Below are positions 20,601 to 32,165 of a stretch of DNA of 60,000 nucleotides, piece after piece. Each line of letters opens with the position of its first letter. Positions within the stretch are counted from its first letter, which is position 1. The notes below the pieces were generated by a model. The model was not told the origin of the DNA. It saw only the letters and a program-made list of their open reading frames with translations, and made no database searches. The stretch is from Lineus longissimus. Taxonomy: Eukaryota; Nemertea; Pilidiophora; Heteronemertea; Lineidae. The stretch lies in assembly GCF_910592395.1 (NCBI RefSeq), contig NC_088312.1, forward strand, positions 9,364,001 to 9,424,000. The letters run 5' to 3'. Position numbers and translations under genes: made by a program.

Positions 20601-23600
20601 TTAGTGGGGATCAAGCAAGTTGAAGTACGATTGAAAATAAGATTCAATTGATTTGTTAGTGAGGGTCAAGTTGCAATATATTGATTGAAAAAAGAACTGG
20701 ATTGCAAAGGACAGCTGAAAGCTGATACCAATAGAAAAAGCTGCTAAAACTGGCTATACAACGAAGGAGATGAGGTCATTGATCATAGCCTTTGCTCTGA
20801 AACTGTTACAAATATGTTATCAAAGTTGATATCTCACTGCGATTCTTGTTTATTGCAAGGAACGGTCTGTCGAATGAATGGTTGTCAAAGGGGCTCTTTC
20901 CTTGGTAGCTACAACATCGTTTTCTGAACACACTATGTTATGATGCTCCCCTTTTGCATTCTGCCTCTTAGACAACTTTCACCTGATCCCTCCTGTCAAA
21001 TGACCATGGTGTCAAAGGTGTTCTTACCCCTGGCTAGTTACACACTGACTGTCACGCGATGTCCCCAACATGTCAATAGCTTTCACCTCAAACCGTCATA
21101 ACAAGATTTAACCAGATCAGAACAACTGATCCACAGTGTTCTAGACGTCACTTACATGGCTGAGGTGACACAGCCACTGACTACATTGTCTGCAGGTCGT
21201 TTGGTCTGGTGAACATTTGCTCAGCGATTGGTGAAACCTGTCTCCAGAATGTGTGAGTTTATTGAACAAGGGACATTGATGAAATCTCAAGGTTGCTTGG
21301 GGGTTTGAAGAATCAGCTAGGGACTAGAAAAGGCCGATTGAGGTTCAGTATCTTGCCTCATCTTCAACTCTCTGGAACCTTTGAAAGTGATTTCCTCAAT
21401 TTGATCAAATCGAGGTCAATTCCCCTTTCAGTTCACTAGGGGTTGAATGAGTTGTACTCACATTTCTTGGGACACCTTGTAGTTGTCCCCATGTTTTGCA
21501 ACATTGGCAATTTCTTTCTTCAGGATGAGTTATATGACAAAAACCTATCTTGTCGTGTCTGAATAACTGTCTCCTAAGCAAGATAAACTGAGCTGATCCC
21601 TTGACCTCTCCTCTGTCCAAGCATCCCGGTGGGCGAATATCTCAGCGGAACATCATTCTCCCAACATGTATGTAATGCAGATCTAATGAAGTATTTATGG
21701 TGATCTAAATACTTGGTGTAGAACTCGGTTCCTTACAGAGCCTGAATAGACAGGTCGTTGACCGTGGGGCAAGGCATTCATCGCTTCAGGCATGATAGCG
21801 AGATCATGATCTGGAAGATGACCATTGGCGGCAAAGACGGCTCATTATTGATGGTAATGAGGCAGGGTTTCCTCAAGGAAGGCCAGGATTGAGGGGATTA
21901 TTTCAGGCGGGGGATACACAATGCTATCGGATTGACAAGGTTGTGGCTCATATTTAACCCTTTAGACCAGAAGGTGCCCAAAATCTTAAATTCCAGCAGC
22001 TGTAATTTGTGAAAGAGTAAGTTACACTGACTGTCAGTATTGAGCTGTTGTAGCTGGCCGTGGCCTTGGGAGGGTTACACCTTAACGATTTGCAAGTTTC
22101 TTTCCTCATTGATTATTGCACAACGTGACCGCATAGTGATTTTTCCAGCATCTCTTTCTGCCCGCAGCCTGCCGTGACTTTTTTCCCCATTGCCGTAGCA
22201 GTGATTATTTTTGTGGGTGGCCGCAGTAGCACTCGTCGTCATTTTTGCTGGCCATCGTTGCAGGGTCCTATTGATTTGTGCTATGGTCGTGTTTATCCAA
22301 GAATCTCCCAAATGAACTTGGAAAATTGGATTTTTCTTGGTGGTTCTCAGCGTGATTTGATTAGATGACATTGGTCAGGAATGTATAAGATTATCTCGTA
22401 TACGCTTGGAAATACGTTATTGGATCATGTCAAAATGCTCATTTGTGGATGAAAAAGTAGCGATGGACTGCACTGCTCAGTGATTTGTTAGGCTCTAATG
22501 TTCTTGTGGTTTTGCTCAGGGCTGCATCGATCAGCTCATACATTCCTTGTAGTTGATTATAGGTGTTGTGGGGTGCAGTTGTAGAGATATGCAGGAATAA
22601 GTACTGAAGTTTCTTACCTTTCGGTCCCTCTGTTGACTCCTTCTCCCTCTTCTACCTTGAACTTTCATGGACATTTTACAATACTTCAACCTCAAGGTGA
22701 CCCTTGATAGAGTGGCCTGTTTGGGTTGAACGAGGCACACAATGTAGCTTATCAGTCTGATATATGAGTCTGATGATCAAATCAGATTATTTTTTGTCAG
22801 TATGATATACAGCTTGGAAGCAAAAATATAACATGTACCCTCTCACCATGGTCAGCCTTGCACGTTATTCATAGATAACTCATTTCAGGATTTGATCATC
22901 CAGGGTTGAGCAGAATGGATGTACGTTTCTGGTCTGTGCGCTCGTTGATTGGATCCCTTGGACAACATCTTTTATATTTTGATATTGAAACCTTCCATTA
23001 TTTGAAAAAGTTTGATTGATGAAAGACAAGATGATAACAGAAATCTCTGGTTTCTTTTTGATAGTTGCTGACAAGAGGATGTTCCACTTACGATTTTACT
23101 CTTGGAGAGCTCACCAGCTCTGGAAAAACTTTCACGCTGAGCAGCCCCCCCAGATACAAGAGATAGATGTTTCTGTAGATATTCCAATGACCACCTCACT
23201 GTCTTTCTGTTGGTGGCCCCAAATAAGTCTGAATAAAAACCACATCCAGCTCAGCAATTATTCAGCCAATGTCTGTCGACCAGACACAAACAAATTATTT
23301 TTTCCCTAATACCCCTCTTACGTTGCTAGAAGAGACGCTCGAGGTTTTTCGCACAATAATTATGGTCTATTCATTTATTTGGGCGATCTGAATGAAATAT
23401 GCATGTTCATGATGCATGGGGTCATATGTTCAGAGAATCCAGATATTGCAATGGTATGTGCGAGATTGCTGGAAATGTTGGCCAAGCCTCCTCCAAGTGC
23501 GAGTGGTCTGGGGTATTGGCTTGGAGTGGTCTGGAATTTCCCAGCTGGACATCCATCGCTACTCAGAAATCCATTTGGCTAGTCATTTAGATTATTTGTA

Positions 23601-24200
23601 ATTCTGCTCCCTCTTGTGAACTTGCTGAGCAGTGTTGTCTGTATGTTGGTGATTTATCTTCAGAAGAGTTTTTTTCGTCCTCTATTCCGCCAATTTTGCC
23701 AAATGAAAGACCTGTGGGGATGACAGCTCTATCAAATTCAATGCCTATATCGTACAAATTGTTCAACATGAAAAGAATAATACTTGCAATTTCTTTGATA
23801 TTTGCCATACCATCTTTATTACCTATTAACCTGTAATCTCAGCATTCAACATCATCTCTGTTGCCATGCCAACGGCTGGCGTTTTTATGAAGTTTTGCTA
23901 AGTTTTCAATATCAAGTGCATCTGATGGCATTGAAGTTTTTTTCCATCAACCCCCTTGCATTATTTATGGACGATTTCATCAAGTCGATAAATGTTTAAG
24001 ATCTTTATTGATTGCAATGGGGAAAAAAATGTGTCAAATAACGCTATGTTCTGGCTGGCGATATTACTCGGCCATGCCCACCAGACACAAAGGGAAAGTT
24101 GAGGATATTTACGTCTGATAACTAGGCTACTTGATTCAAGTACTATAAACTTCCATTAGTGAAATGGCTTCCTCCACGAATAGGTAAATAAACATGGGTA
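17663..24200. other. 6.5 kb without an assignable exon
   Basis: Searched by eye on both strands for the missing midasin parts (AAA6 Walker B and arginine finger, acidic region, MIDAS); none seen. A few open stretches touch splice-like sites, for example 19073-19213 (after the strong acceptor ctaacacccacag) and 23073-23185 (after ggtttctttttgatag; fragment MFHLRFYSWRAHQLWKNF). They have no partners in phase or recognisable homology, so they are not called as genes. Confidence 0.4.
20262..20585. repeat. Degenerate tandem repeat, unit about 65-70 bp
   Basis: Three to five diverged units can be aligned by eye. Each combines a G-rich start (ggggtgcc, gggatgaggcc, gggtgtcc), an atgatac-type core and a tttgtgttca-type end. 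Units match only at about 65-75 percent, so this is an old minisatellite. Confidence 0.35.
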
Positions 24201-27031
24201 TACAACTTCTTCAAATTAACAAAATTGTTTTATTATAAACATCTTCAATTGATAACTATAGACATTTATGTAACATAAACTTCAATCACCATAGTAACAG
24301 GTAACAATAACCCTAGTAACCATTGACAGCACTATGATGTTCAAGATGGTCTTTTGAATTGAAATCTTTTGCCGGAATTTACCTTATTTGAATTCCATTT
24401 CAATCTAGTTGTAACTAGAGTGATTGGTATATAGTGTCAGTATCAAATATGTTCTGGTCTTATCAAACATTGGCTTGAATTGTAAACATCCAACAGATCC
24501 TTCAAATCCACTGATCTGACTAGTGTTACAGTAACATCCTTAAATCCAAGTGGTTCTGTGGGCTCTGTAATAAATATTGTCAAACCTATTGCTAGAACTT
24601 TGCGTTACAACACACAGCAACATCTGAATTAAAAAATAAACACAATACCTGGAAGTATTTTGTACCAACTAAAATAAGTTGTGGCTATTTCAACTCCCTT
24701 GTTATATTTACTTGGAAAAGTAAAACAATATGATCAAATCACACCGCTATTTCACTCTCACAATAAACAACTGCAGCATTACAATATTCAAAAGGATAAA
24801 TAAAGGTTCTTTGATTTTTACAATTTGTGAGCTACCATATAAACACGAACCGGTACATTATTTTATTACACACAAACTTTTCACTTTTTTATCACAAAGA
24901 CATGTCTTAATCTCAGTTTTTCATCTGATTGCATCGCAAATAGAATCATTCATACCAATAATCAATATGATTTTAGTTCATCAGTACTTTTGGTGACATT
25001 GCCAAATAGATATGTGATCGGCTCTGGCGTTCATTCAGAATGACGTCTTTCTCTACCGGTATATCACATGGCAGCGTCAACCGCTCTGCGTATTTCACTG
25101 TGACGTTACCAAGTCCCTCCGCAACATGATATCATGAACGTTTTTTGCTGTGAGGTCACAAAGGTTACCTTCGGGTAGAACTTTGTTATTGTACCCCTAT
25201 CGTGGCATGTGCTTCGGGCTATCGATCTAATGTCACCAATAATAATTGCCTTGAGCAACTAGTGAGAGGTCTAAAGAACAATATTCTGTAATTTGTAGAC
25301 CAGTTTGAAGTCACTCCGCTCAATACGGGATCGTTCAGAAACCAAGATACAGTCCCGTTACTGCCATTGGCATTCAAAGAATGTACCGCTTCCATATTGA
25401 ACTCTTGATCCTCCTCCCCCATCCGCAAACATGATGGGGGCATCAAACTAAACAATATCATTATCATTATACTGTTGCATTACATCTCATTAGGTCTCAT
25501 CAATTAAGGAACGAAAGCTATGAAATAATGTATGTACAGTCGAAATATCTACAAATATGAGTTATATCTACAGTGTTTGGCAGGAATCATACTTTACACA
25601 CACAGCTCGGTTTGGGAGTACATAATTTCACCTTTGCAAATTCAGCAGTCAGCTGAATTTGCAGGTGTTCCCCTTGTGATTACAATCTGCAGGTGCTAAT
25701 ATTTCGATTTTATCACCTGGCTAGACCTGTGGTATATTTATGAGTGGATGTTTCCGGATTTCAAGGTACATGTAGGAGGCTACTGTTGCAAAATAAAAAG
25801 GGGGAAAGTTAGTATTACTTTCATTTGTTTCTACAGTAACCGACTTCTGAATAAAAATTGCATCAAAATTACACTAAGGAGCCAAAAATAAATCACTGCT
25901 CCCCGGTGTATTTTTGAGGTCACTTGCTGCTTGAAGGTTACTGGAAGGGTATAACTGCAGTTTCCACCACCAGAAGAATGTCACTGGCCATTATCATAGC
26001 AAAAAACTTCAGTGATAGACCTAGCTCGGACTTAGCGCGAAACTGATTGGGTTAAAAGGTCTGGATGAGAAAAAAGGCCATCCGTAGATTGACAATATGA
26101 TGCACAGGCAAAAGTTTCTACCATTGAATCTATGAGAACTGGATTAAGTATTATAGAATCTACAATGGGCATCAATGATTCTATGACAGAAAACCCTTAT
26201 CATAGATTCTATGACGGCATCCATTCTAGAATTTATAATGGAATTGGTGAACTAATCTTGTTTTCAAGAATTTTGATTGCTGAAAGGTAAAGAAAGGTAA
26301 AGAGGGTAAAGAAGGGTCCCCGCCTCTCTTTCTCCATCATGGTCCTCTTCGAAAACGAAAAAAATTCACTTCTGAATCCCTTAAAAAACATCTTAAAACG
26401 CAAGCATGTGACTCTCTAAGCATCTAAATATCAAAATAAGACAAATATTTGAAGAAATGAAAAGATGATAAGAAGACCAAACTCTTTTGTTATGGAGTTT
26501 CATATGATGACATTTACCGCAAAATATAATATTTGACAAGAGTATTATTTTACCCCATAATGTGCAACCTTATGTTCACAAACCTTGTATTGATTGCGGA
26601 GTAGGTTCCTAGTTCATCTTATGAAAGTGAAAATCTATCGATATAGAAATAAACTTTAAATGATAAATGCAGTTGGGTCTTTACAAAATTGTGCAATGTC
26701 TCCTGATCTATGATAAAAAATGGCCTTGTGAAATTTCCTATTTTTCAGCTTGCCAAAAGTTGGTGAAGTTAACACAAGATTAGACTTGTTTTCTGTGGAT
26801 CATCTGACTCTGGCAGTTGTTAGCAATCTTAAGCAACCAGTCAACCAAACCGTATGCTGATGACAGCCAACAACAGCTTGGTGGTGAACTGCTCTGTCAA
26901 AAACAGCAACAGGGCTCATGGCGCAGATCATGAAAACTCCCAAAATTCTGACCTTATCTTACCTCAAGTGGAAAGTCATTTTCACCAACTTTTGGTAAAC
27001 TTTTAAATTAAGTCCATTTATACTCCTTGCC
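24201..27031 (-). other. AT-rich DNA, possible 3' UTR of the GPCR gene
   Basis: No exon. On the minus strand this lies directly downstream of the GPCR stop codon. AATAAA signals on that strand occur near 24229 (tttattata on the plus strand) and near 24860. A 2-2.8 kb untranslated region is possible but rests only on position and base composition. A T/A-rich purine repeat (gaaaggtaaagaaaggtaaa) lies near 26281. Confidence 0.3.
26060..26260. repeat. Cluster of short attctatga / tagaatct motifs
   Basis: The words attctatga, gaatctatga and tagaatct recur about six times, in both orientations, within 200 bp. This could fold into small hairpins or be a remnant of a simple repeat. No function is evident. 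Confidence 0.3.
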
Positions 27032-28309
27032 TCATAAAGTCGGTGAAGGAATCCATAAACTGTTTGGTGTTTTTCTAGTCCGTTTTTGCTTTGGCCGCGT
27101 GCCTAGACTTGATGTACTGCACTCGGCAATCATTTCAGTGCTGGCGTGTGATTGTGTCATACATTCTGTTTCTTGGGTGGATGCGGCCCGCCGATCTGCC
27201 CTTGAGAAAAATTCATTATAAATCCCTGAACTAGAACGTTCATTGCCCATCAAGCGCCTATTGGGCGTGTGGCGTATACTCTCTAAGGAAAGTTGTGAAG
27301 AGTTATCAGCGCCTGCCTCCGGCCCAGGAATTAAATCTGGAAAGTCGTGTTTACAGCAACAGTTTTTCTTGATCAGACATATGAATATGAACGGTGACAT
27401 GGCAGCATTGCTACATGCAAACATCGTTAATATACGGTACCCAAACGGATTTGCCGTGAAGTTCGGATCGACTACTGTCAACATGAAGAGCGGATACCAG
27501 AATAACACAAAGCATAGTGTCATCGTCATGAGTACGTACACTTTTCGTAAGCTAAACCTTTCGATTTTTTTTATCAAGATTTTCTCGGCTTGGTCGTCTG
27601 GAGTGATTTCTGGTGAATTATTGGCATCGATATGAATGGTTGCACGTATGAGTGTTGAGAGACGGTAGTATGAGTTCATTTTGATATCGCGGTGTAACTT
27701 TCTGAGGTACATGACAGTTAGCACCATGGCAAATGAAACGAGACTAATCCATAGAACGTGTAGCACATAATTCCCTGTGATTCCATAGAGAAACGTGCAG
27801 TGCCCGACGTCACGTTTATAAGCCGGATTTCCGGGAATAAATGCCACGCCTAAATTCAGAATGAGGCTTGTGAACCAGATCATGCATATTCCAAATAGGA
27901 CACAACAGAAATTTGCCGAATCTTTTATGCCGAGATTCATGTCTGCGAACTGGTAGGCCTCGTTCATGACCATTGCCAGAAGGTTGAAAGCAGATGTAGT
28001 CACAAACACAATGAATGAGCCACCAAGAATGTTGCAGAAAACCGGTTCCCGCTCGTTCATGATGCTGTACGCAAATGGTAAACAATACGCCGATTTGATA
28101 AAATCCAGGATGCTGTGGTGAAAGAGAAATGCGCTTGACGTCTTGCGTAAATCCTGGAGAACGAGTATCGTGATGACGATGCCAAAGTTCCCTATCATCC
28201 CCACTGACGCCACGATGATCAGGAGGGCCGATTCTGTCCCCTTTGTATCCTTGGGTACGAAGTGAGGATGACTGATGTTGGGTATGGTCTCATTTGTTAT
28301 GATGAGCAT
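27032..28309 (-). CDS. Orphan class-A (rhodopsin-like) GPCR, single exon
   Basis: An intact 425-residue seven-helix plasma-membrane receptor with no intron. The N-terminus (1-25) has two N-glycosylation sites, Asn6 and Asn11. Approximate helices: TM1 27-51 with the conserved GN (Asn41); TM2 60-83 with Asp69; TM3 93-118; TM4 133-158 with Trp145; TM5 180-204; TM6 256-280 with FWYP (270-273) in place of CWxP; TM7 290-313. Cys92 and Cys171 should form the TM3-ECL2 disulphide. Departures from the family: TM3 ends MNEAY (115-119), so the E/DRY arginine is replaced by Ala, and TM7 has SPFIF (305-309) in place of NPxxY. A tail cluster CCC (317-319) suits palmitoylation, and the Ser/Thr-rich tail of about 105 residues suits arrestin/kinase control. 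It resembles peptide-type invertebrate orphan receptors, but the ligand cannot be inferred. The ATG at 28309 has A at -3. Confidence 0.93.
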   Translation of the reverse strand: MLIITNETIPNISHPHFVPKDTKGTESALLIIVASVGMIGNFGIVITILVLQDLRKTSSAFLFHHSILDFIKSAYCLPFAYSIMNEREPVFCNILGGSFIVFVTTSAFNLLAMVMNEAYQFADMNLGIKDSANFCCVLFGICMIWFTSLILNLGVAFIPGNPAYKRDVGHCTFLYGITGNYVLHVLWISLVSFAMVLTVMYLRKLHRDIKMNSYYRLSTLIRATIHIDANNSPEITPDDQAEKILIKKIERFSLRKVYVLMTMTLCFVLFWYPLFMLTVVDPNFTANPFGYRILTMFACSNAAMSPFIFICLIKKNCCCKHDFPDLIPGPEAGADNSSQLSLESIRHTPNRRLMGNERSSSGIYNEFFSRADRRAASTQETECMTQSHASTEMIAECSTSSLGTRPKQKRTRKTPNSLWIPSPTL

Positions 28310-30040
28310 GATGGAGAGCGTCTGCTACCAATGATCTAATGTTGATTTTAAATTTGATTGATATCACATATGTTGCTAGATCACTTTGTGATATTGCTTG
28401 GATAGGCGGCTTTGCAACGAATGGATTTCACTATCAACATAAAAAAGTTACTCTGTGGTGGTACTATTTGGAACACTTTACTTTGTTAAAGACCAAATCC
28501 AATATCACCGCAGGAGTGCGAGCTACACCATTCCAAGTATTGATGGTCCATGCTAAAAAAGATACTCACAACCAAAACTCTTATTTCAAGCAGACCCAAG
28601 CAATATATGGAGACTTTAATAATCACATGTCTAAATCAAAAGTATCCATTGATATCAAGACCTACCAGTAAACCATCATGGCCCTAATACTGCAGTTTGG
28701 TAATCACTTGAGTTTATCCCTTGAACAATCTGAAGAAACCATAGGTTCAGAATTCTAAATCTCATGAAAAAACGCAGCAGTCATCAAAACACACTTTTGT
28801 CGTATATTCAGATCATTTATATTTCCATTACTTTATCATGTATAATCCAATGTCTTTGCTAGGATATTCCTCTTTGACACAGATGTTGAAATCCAAAAAG
28901 AATCTGCACATCCAAATTAGTTGCTAATTCTGACACAGATGTTTGAACTAGAAAAACGACTCTTCACATCCTCGTTTTGCTCCGGTCCTTGAATATTTGA
29001 TTAACAATCGTCTGTTGTGGTGATCTGATAATGTTTTTGAACTGCTGGTCAGTCATCCCTTGTGGTTTCGTCTGCTTCCAATCTCATTGTGGTCTTTCTG
29101 AAACGAGATGAAACGTATCAAATTGAATTGTAATCTGATGAGGAAAATAATGATAAGGGAGTACGTCAAAGTGGCGTCTTGCCTCTTACGATACCGGTCA
29201 TGTATATATCAAACTTTATCTTTATTTTTCTATCCACCAGTCTGTAAGTATCTTTACCTTCCCAAGATATCGCCCACTTACTGTCTACTAGAAGTACTTG
29301 TCGTTACAATCAACAACTTTACCAACATCTTGACTTGTGTATATCGAGTCTTGAGGTGGATTTCACGTTGTTCGAAGTATTGGACATTTACTCAAGTGGA
29401 GTGAAAAGTGCAATAATCAACAGAGCTGGCAGACATGTGAAGAGTAACTAACCCTCGTTGTGATCAATCTCATTATAGGATCAATGATCACACTGCTGTC
29501 TCAGACCCATTATGCAATGGTTCAGGATCTTTTGCATGTGCAGGCCTGAATGAATGCCCCTGTGCCCAAATTCGGGGGCGGGCCCCTAAAAGATAAACAG
29601 ATTGTTGAGGTGAATGATCCCCTCTGAAGCTTGCTTTGCTCCTAAAAATCCCTCAAACATGCTTTGCTGTGACCAAATTTATGCAAATGAAAGCCTGTTT
29701 TGTATCACAAGTCAGATTCTTTTCTGCTGAAAAGGAACAGTTGTAAGAGGTTAGACTTCTCTCTCCTGATTCCTGGTGACAGGATGCCACCATCGGCATC
29801 CACCCTTCAAGCGTCATTGACGCCACTGGAAACAAAAGTGCCAGTCCGCCTGCCTCTCTAATGGCATTGATGACACCTTGCTGCATGTTGGAAACTCCTC
29901 GACTAGAAAATGCATAATGCTACCATCAGATCAGGCAAATTGCTTCATGCAGTTCGGTGAACATGAGGAAATTAGTTCTCTTATCGGCAGAGTTGGGGAG
30001 AAAAAAATCATGACTGACTTCGTTGCTCGTCACCTTGCAG
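28310..30040. other. 5' flank of the GPCR gene; no exon called
   Basis: Next to the GPCR start, on the minus strand, tcattggtag at about 28328-28337 could be an acceptor joining a 5' UTR exon, but its pyrimidine tract is poor. Open frames at 28339-28671 (plus) and 29653-29886 (minus) have no family resemblance I trust. Confidence 0.3.
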
Positions 30041-30096
30041 GTTTTTGACTTTGAGGTGGCAATGTTTGCTGTTGTTCTGTGGAAGGCTTGGCACTA
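30041..30096 (+). CDS. Candidate exon, possibly of the 48-58 kb gene
   Basis: Strong acceptor (gctcgtcaccttgcag) and good donor (CTA followed by GTAAGA). It reads VFDFEVAMFAVVLWKAWH in phase 0 and leaves two bases (TA). These would complete a Tyr codon with the exon at 47909, giving KAWHY-LFYALLPEAN. That needs a 17.8 kb intron, so the link is weak. Confidence 0.3.
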
Positions 30097-32040
30097 GTAA
30101 GAATCTTGTCCATTGGCAGGGGTGACTAAGGTATCCACTGATTGATATTGATCTTGAGAGGAGCGAGACACTATCTTCCTTGCTTGATTAACTTTCCAGT
30201 GAAGAAGGTTTTAACATAAATCAATAGAGGAATTCATACGCTCCTATCTAATCGGTTGTTGCTTTCACTTGGGATATCCCTGTGTGGATTTCGTTCTGCT
30301 AAATTGGTTTTGAATCGATTTCTGCCCTGTGACCCGTCCATCCTTTCCTGAGCATCCCGGGCCTACATCTGTCAATAATTCCACTCAAATCATGTGAGAT
30401 TCAGTCACCTGTGTCCACCAGATGAAAGTAATGAGTTGTCTTGGTTGGTGTATTCTGGTACCTGGTGATGAGAAACTTATTTTACCAACAGAGAACAGCA
30501 GTACCCTTCCAATACAATACCGAACCTTTTCTCGATGTGGGCTGAAGATTTATTATGTGTTTGACCAGTAGCTGCAGCCACTAAAGATATTCGTGTTCTT
30601 TTTCATGTTCTGCCTTATTCATTTCCAATGCTTTCTCTTTGCCTTGACATCATCCCGACCATTGACTAGCCACATATGTACCCCTCAGTGTATTGACTCG
30701 GCTCAGATATCTTATGCAGATCACCATTTGATTGACAAGCCTGAGAAACGTCGCGATGGTGGTAACGACTTGAAGGATTGGTTCTGCATGACTTCACCAA
30801 TGTTCAGTAATGGCGTTACAAGCTTCCATTTGATTGGCCAAGCTTACCTTCTGCCTGAGGTGTCACGTTCACCAATTCGTTTTCACACTACTACGAATTG
30901 TACGCGTGACGGCCTGGCGGGCTAAGTTTTTGCTTTCATAATATTAGTTTATAAAATACTTTCACTTTCTATGGATATGTAACATTAGCTGTCATAAATG
31001 AACGAATTCAACATAGCGTCCACAACCTTCGAATAGTACATCCAGTGAAGAAGCCATACCTTTCATATTGGCATGTCCATTAAAGAGGCTCAAAGTTTTG
31101 ATTGACTTATCCGTTGAAAATATCGTCGAGTTCCCAAAAACCTTCCTCTCACATCTAGACATTGTTCCGCAAAGCTGGCAACGTCCATTGATTTCACTTC
31201 AACTGGTATACGCTCACCAAGCTGATTGGGATTCCAACAATGTGCAATGTTTCCAGTCGTGAGAGCACATTCTACTGGCAGTGCGCTGCGGTGGTGATGG
31301 ATTGATCACCAAAGATACTTCGTTGTAGAAATCATTGATTTCCGTAGAGAATAAACAGCCACTTGTGGGCTAAGGTAATGAGTGAGATTGGTCACTTCTG
31401 ACCTCCCCTCAAAGCAAGTCACAGATTGGAAAAAATAATGAGGCACCCTTGAGCAATAGACTGACTACAAATAAAGCTTTCTGTTTTGCATAAATATCTC
31501 CCCCCTATTTATTTGCTAAGCATGAAAAGAGGAAGAAGTTAAGCCTGCTGCTTTTCAAAACTGGCCTGGCATGATTGCATGATGGCTCAAAAGTACAGCC
31601 TTTGTTGGTTAGGGTTGACACAGATATCCCAATTTTGACGATAGCTCGGCCAGCTTATTGGTTATGGCAATGATCCTTGAGTTACCATTAATAAACCCAG
31701 AGCTTGTGAACTGACTAAGAGCTGGAATCCATCACCATATTCTCTTATATTAAAAACTTATATCATGTTGAATATCCTTGAGACCTCCACATTCCTGTCC
31801 CATGTTAAATAAAGCTCAAAATGGAATGATGTGACAATAGGCAATAGCAGGCTCACTGCTGGCTGACTTATGTTTCGGCATGTCCTTCTGACATTAGCAC
31901 GATTCCTATCGATCTTTGGATTATTATTGACCAATGTGGTCCTGATGAATAGTATAGATTAGCCTTTCACACGCTATGCGATATGGGCTGTTTTGGTTCT
32001 AGCCATTCTCTGAGGCATCCTAGATAGAGCTACGAAAAAA
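30097..32040. other. Non-coding DNA, no exon called
   Basis: Several short splice-bounded open stretches (for example 30678-30750 after ccacatatgtacccctcag) could be exons of a plus-strand gene, but none has support beyond an acceptor. Nothing else recognisable. Confidence 0.3.
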
Positions 32041-32165
32041 TAAGGTGACCTGCCTAAAAATTACAAGCAGTGTCAGTCAGCACAAGAATTGAACCGAATC
32101 TCCCCACATCTCAGCAATTCCAACTCCTGAATTACACTATCCCTTAAGAAATATAATTTTGAGCT
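32041..32165 (-). repeat. Degraded tRNA-derived SINE with CORE-like middle
   Basis: On the minus strand the segment reads, in order: an A-box-like ggatagtgtaattcaggag, a B-box-like gattcggttcaattc, then cactgcttgtaatttttagg followed by caggtcacc. The last part resembles the conserved core of CORE/Deu-type SINEs (gtgaccttgggcaag). Divergence is high. The identification rests on motif order only. Confidence 0.4.

Noticed and set aside
29653-29886. Minus-strand frame with a dehydratase-like phrase (REAGGLALLFPVASM)
   Set aside because: The resemblance is a few residues only, the rest does not fit, and there are no splice sites or flanking gene context.
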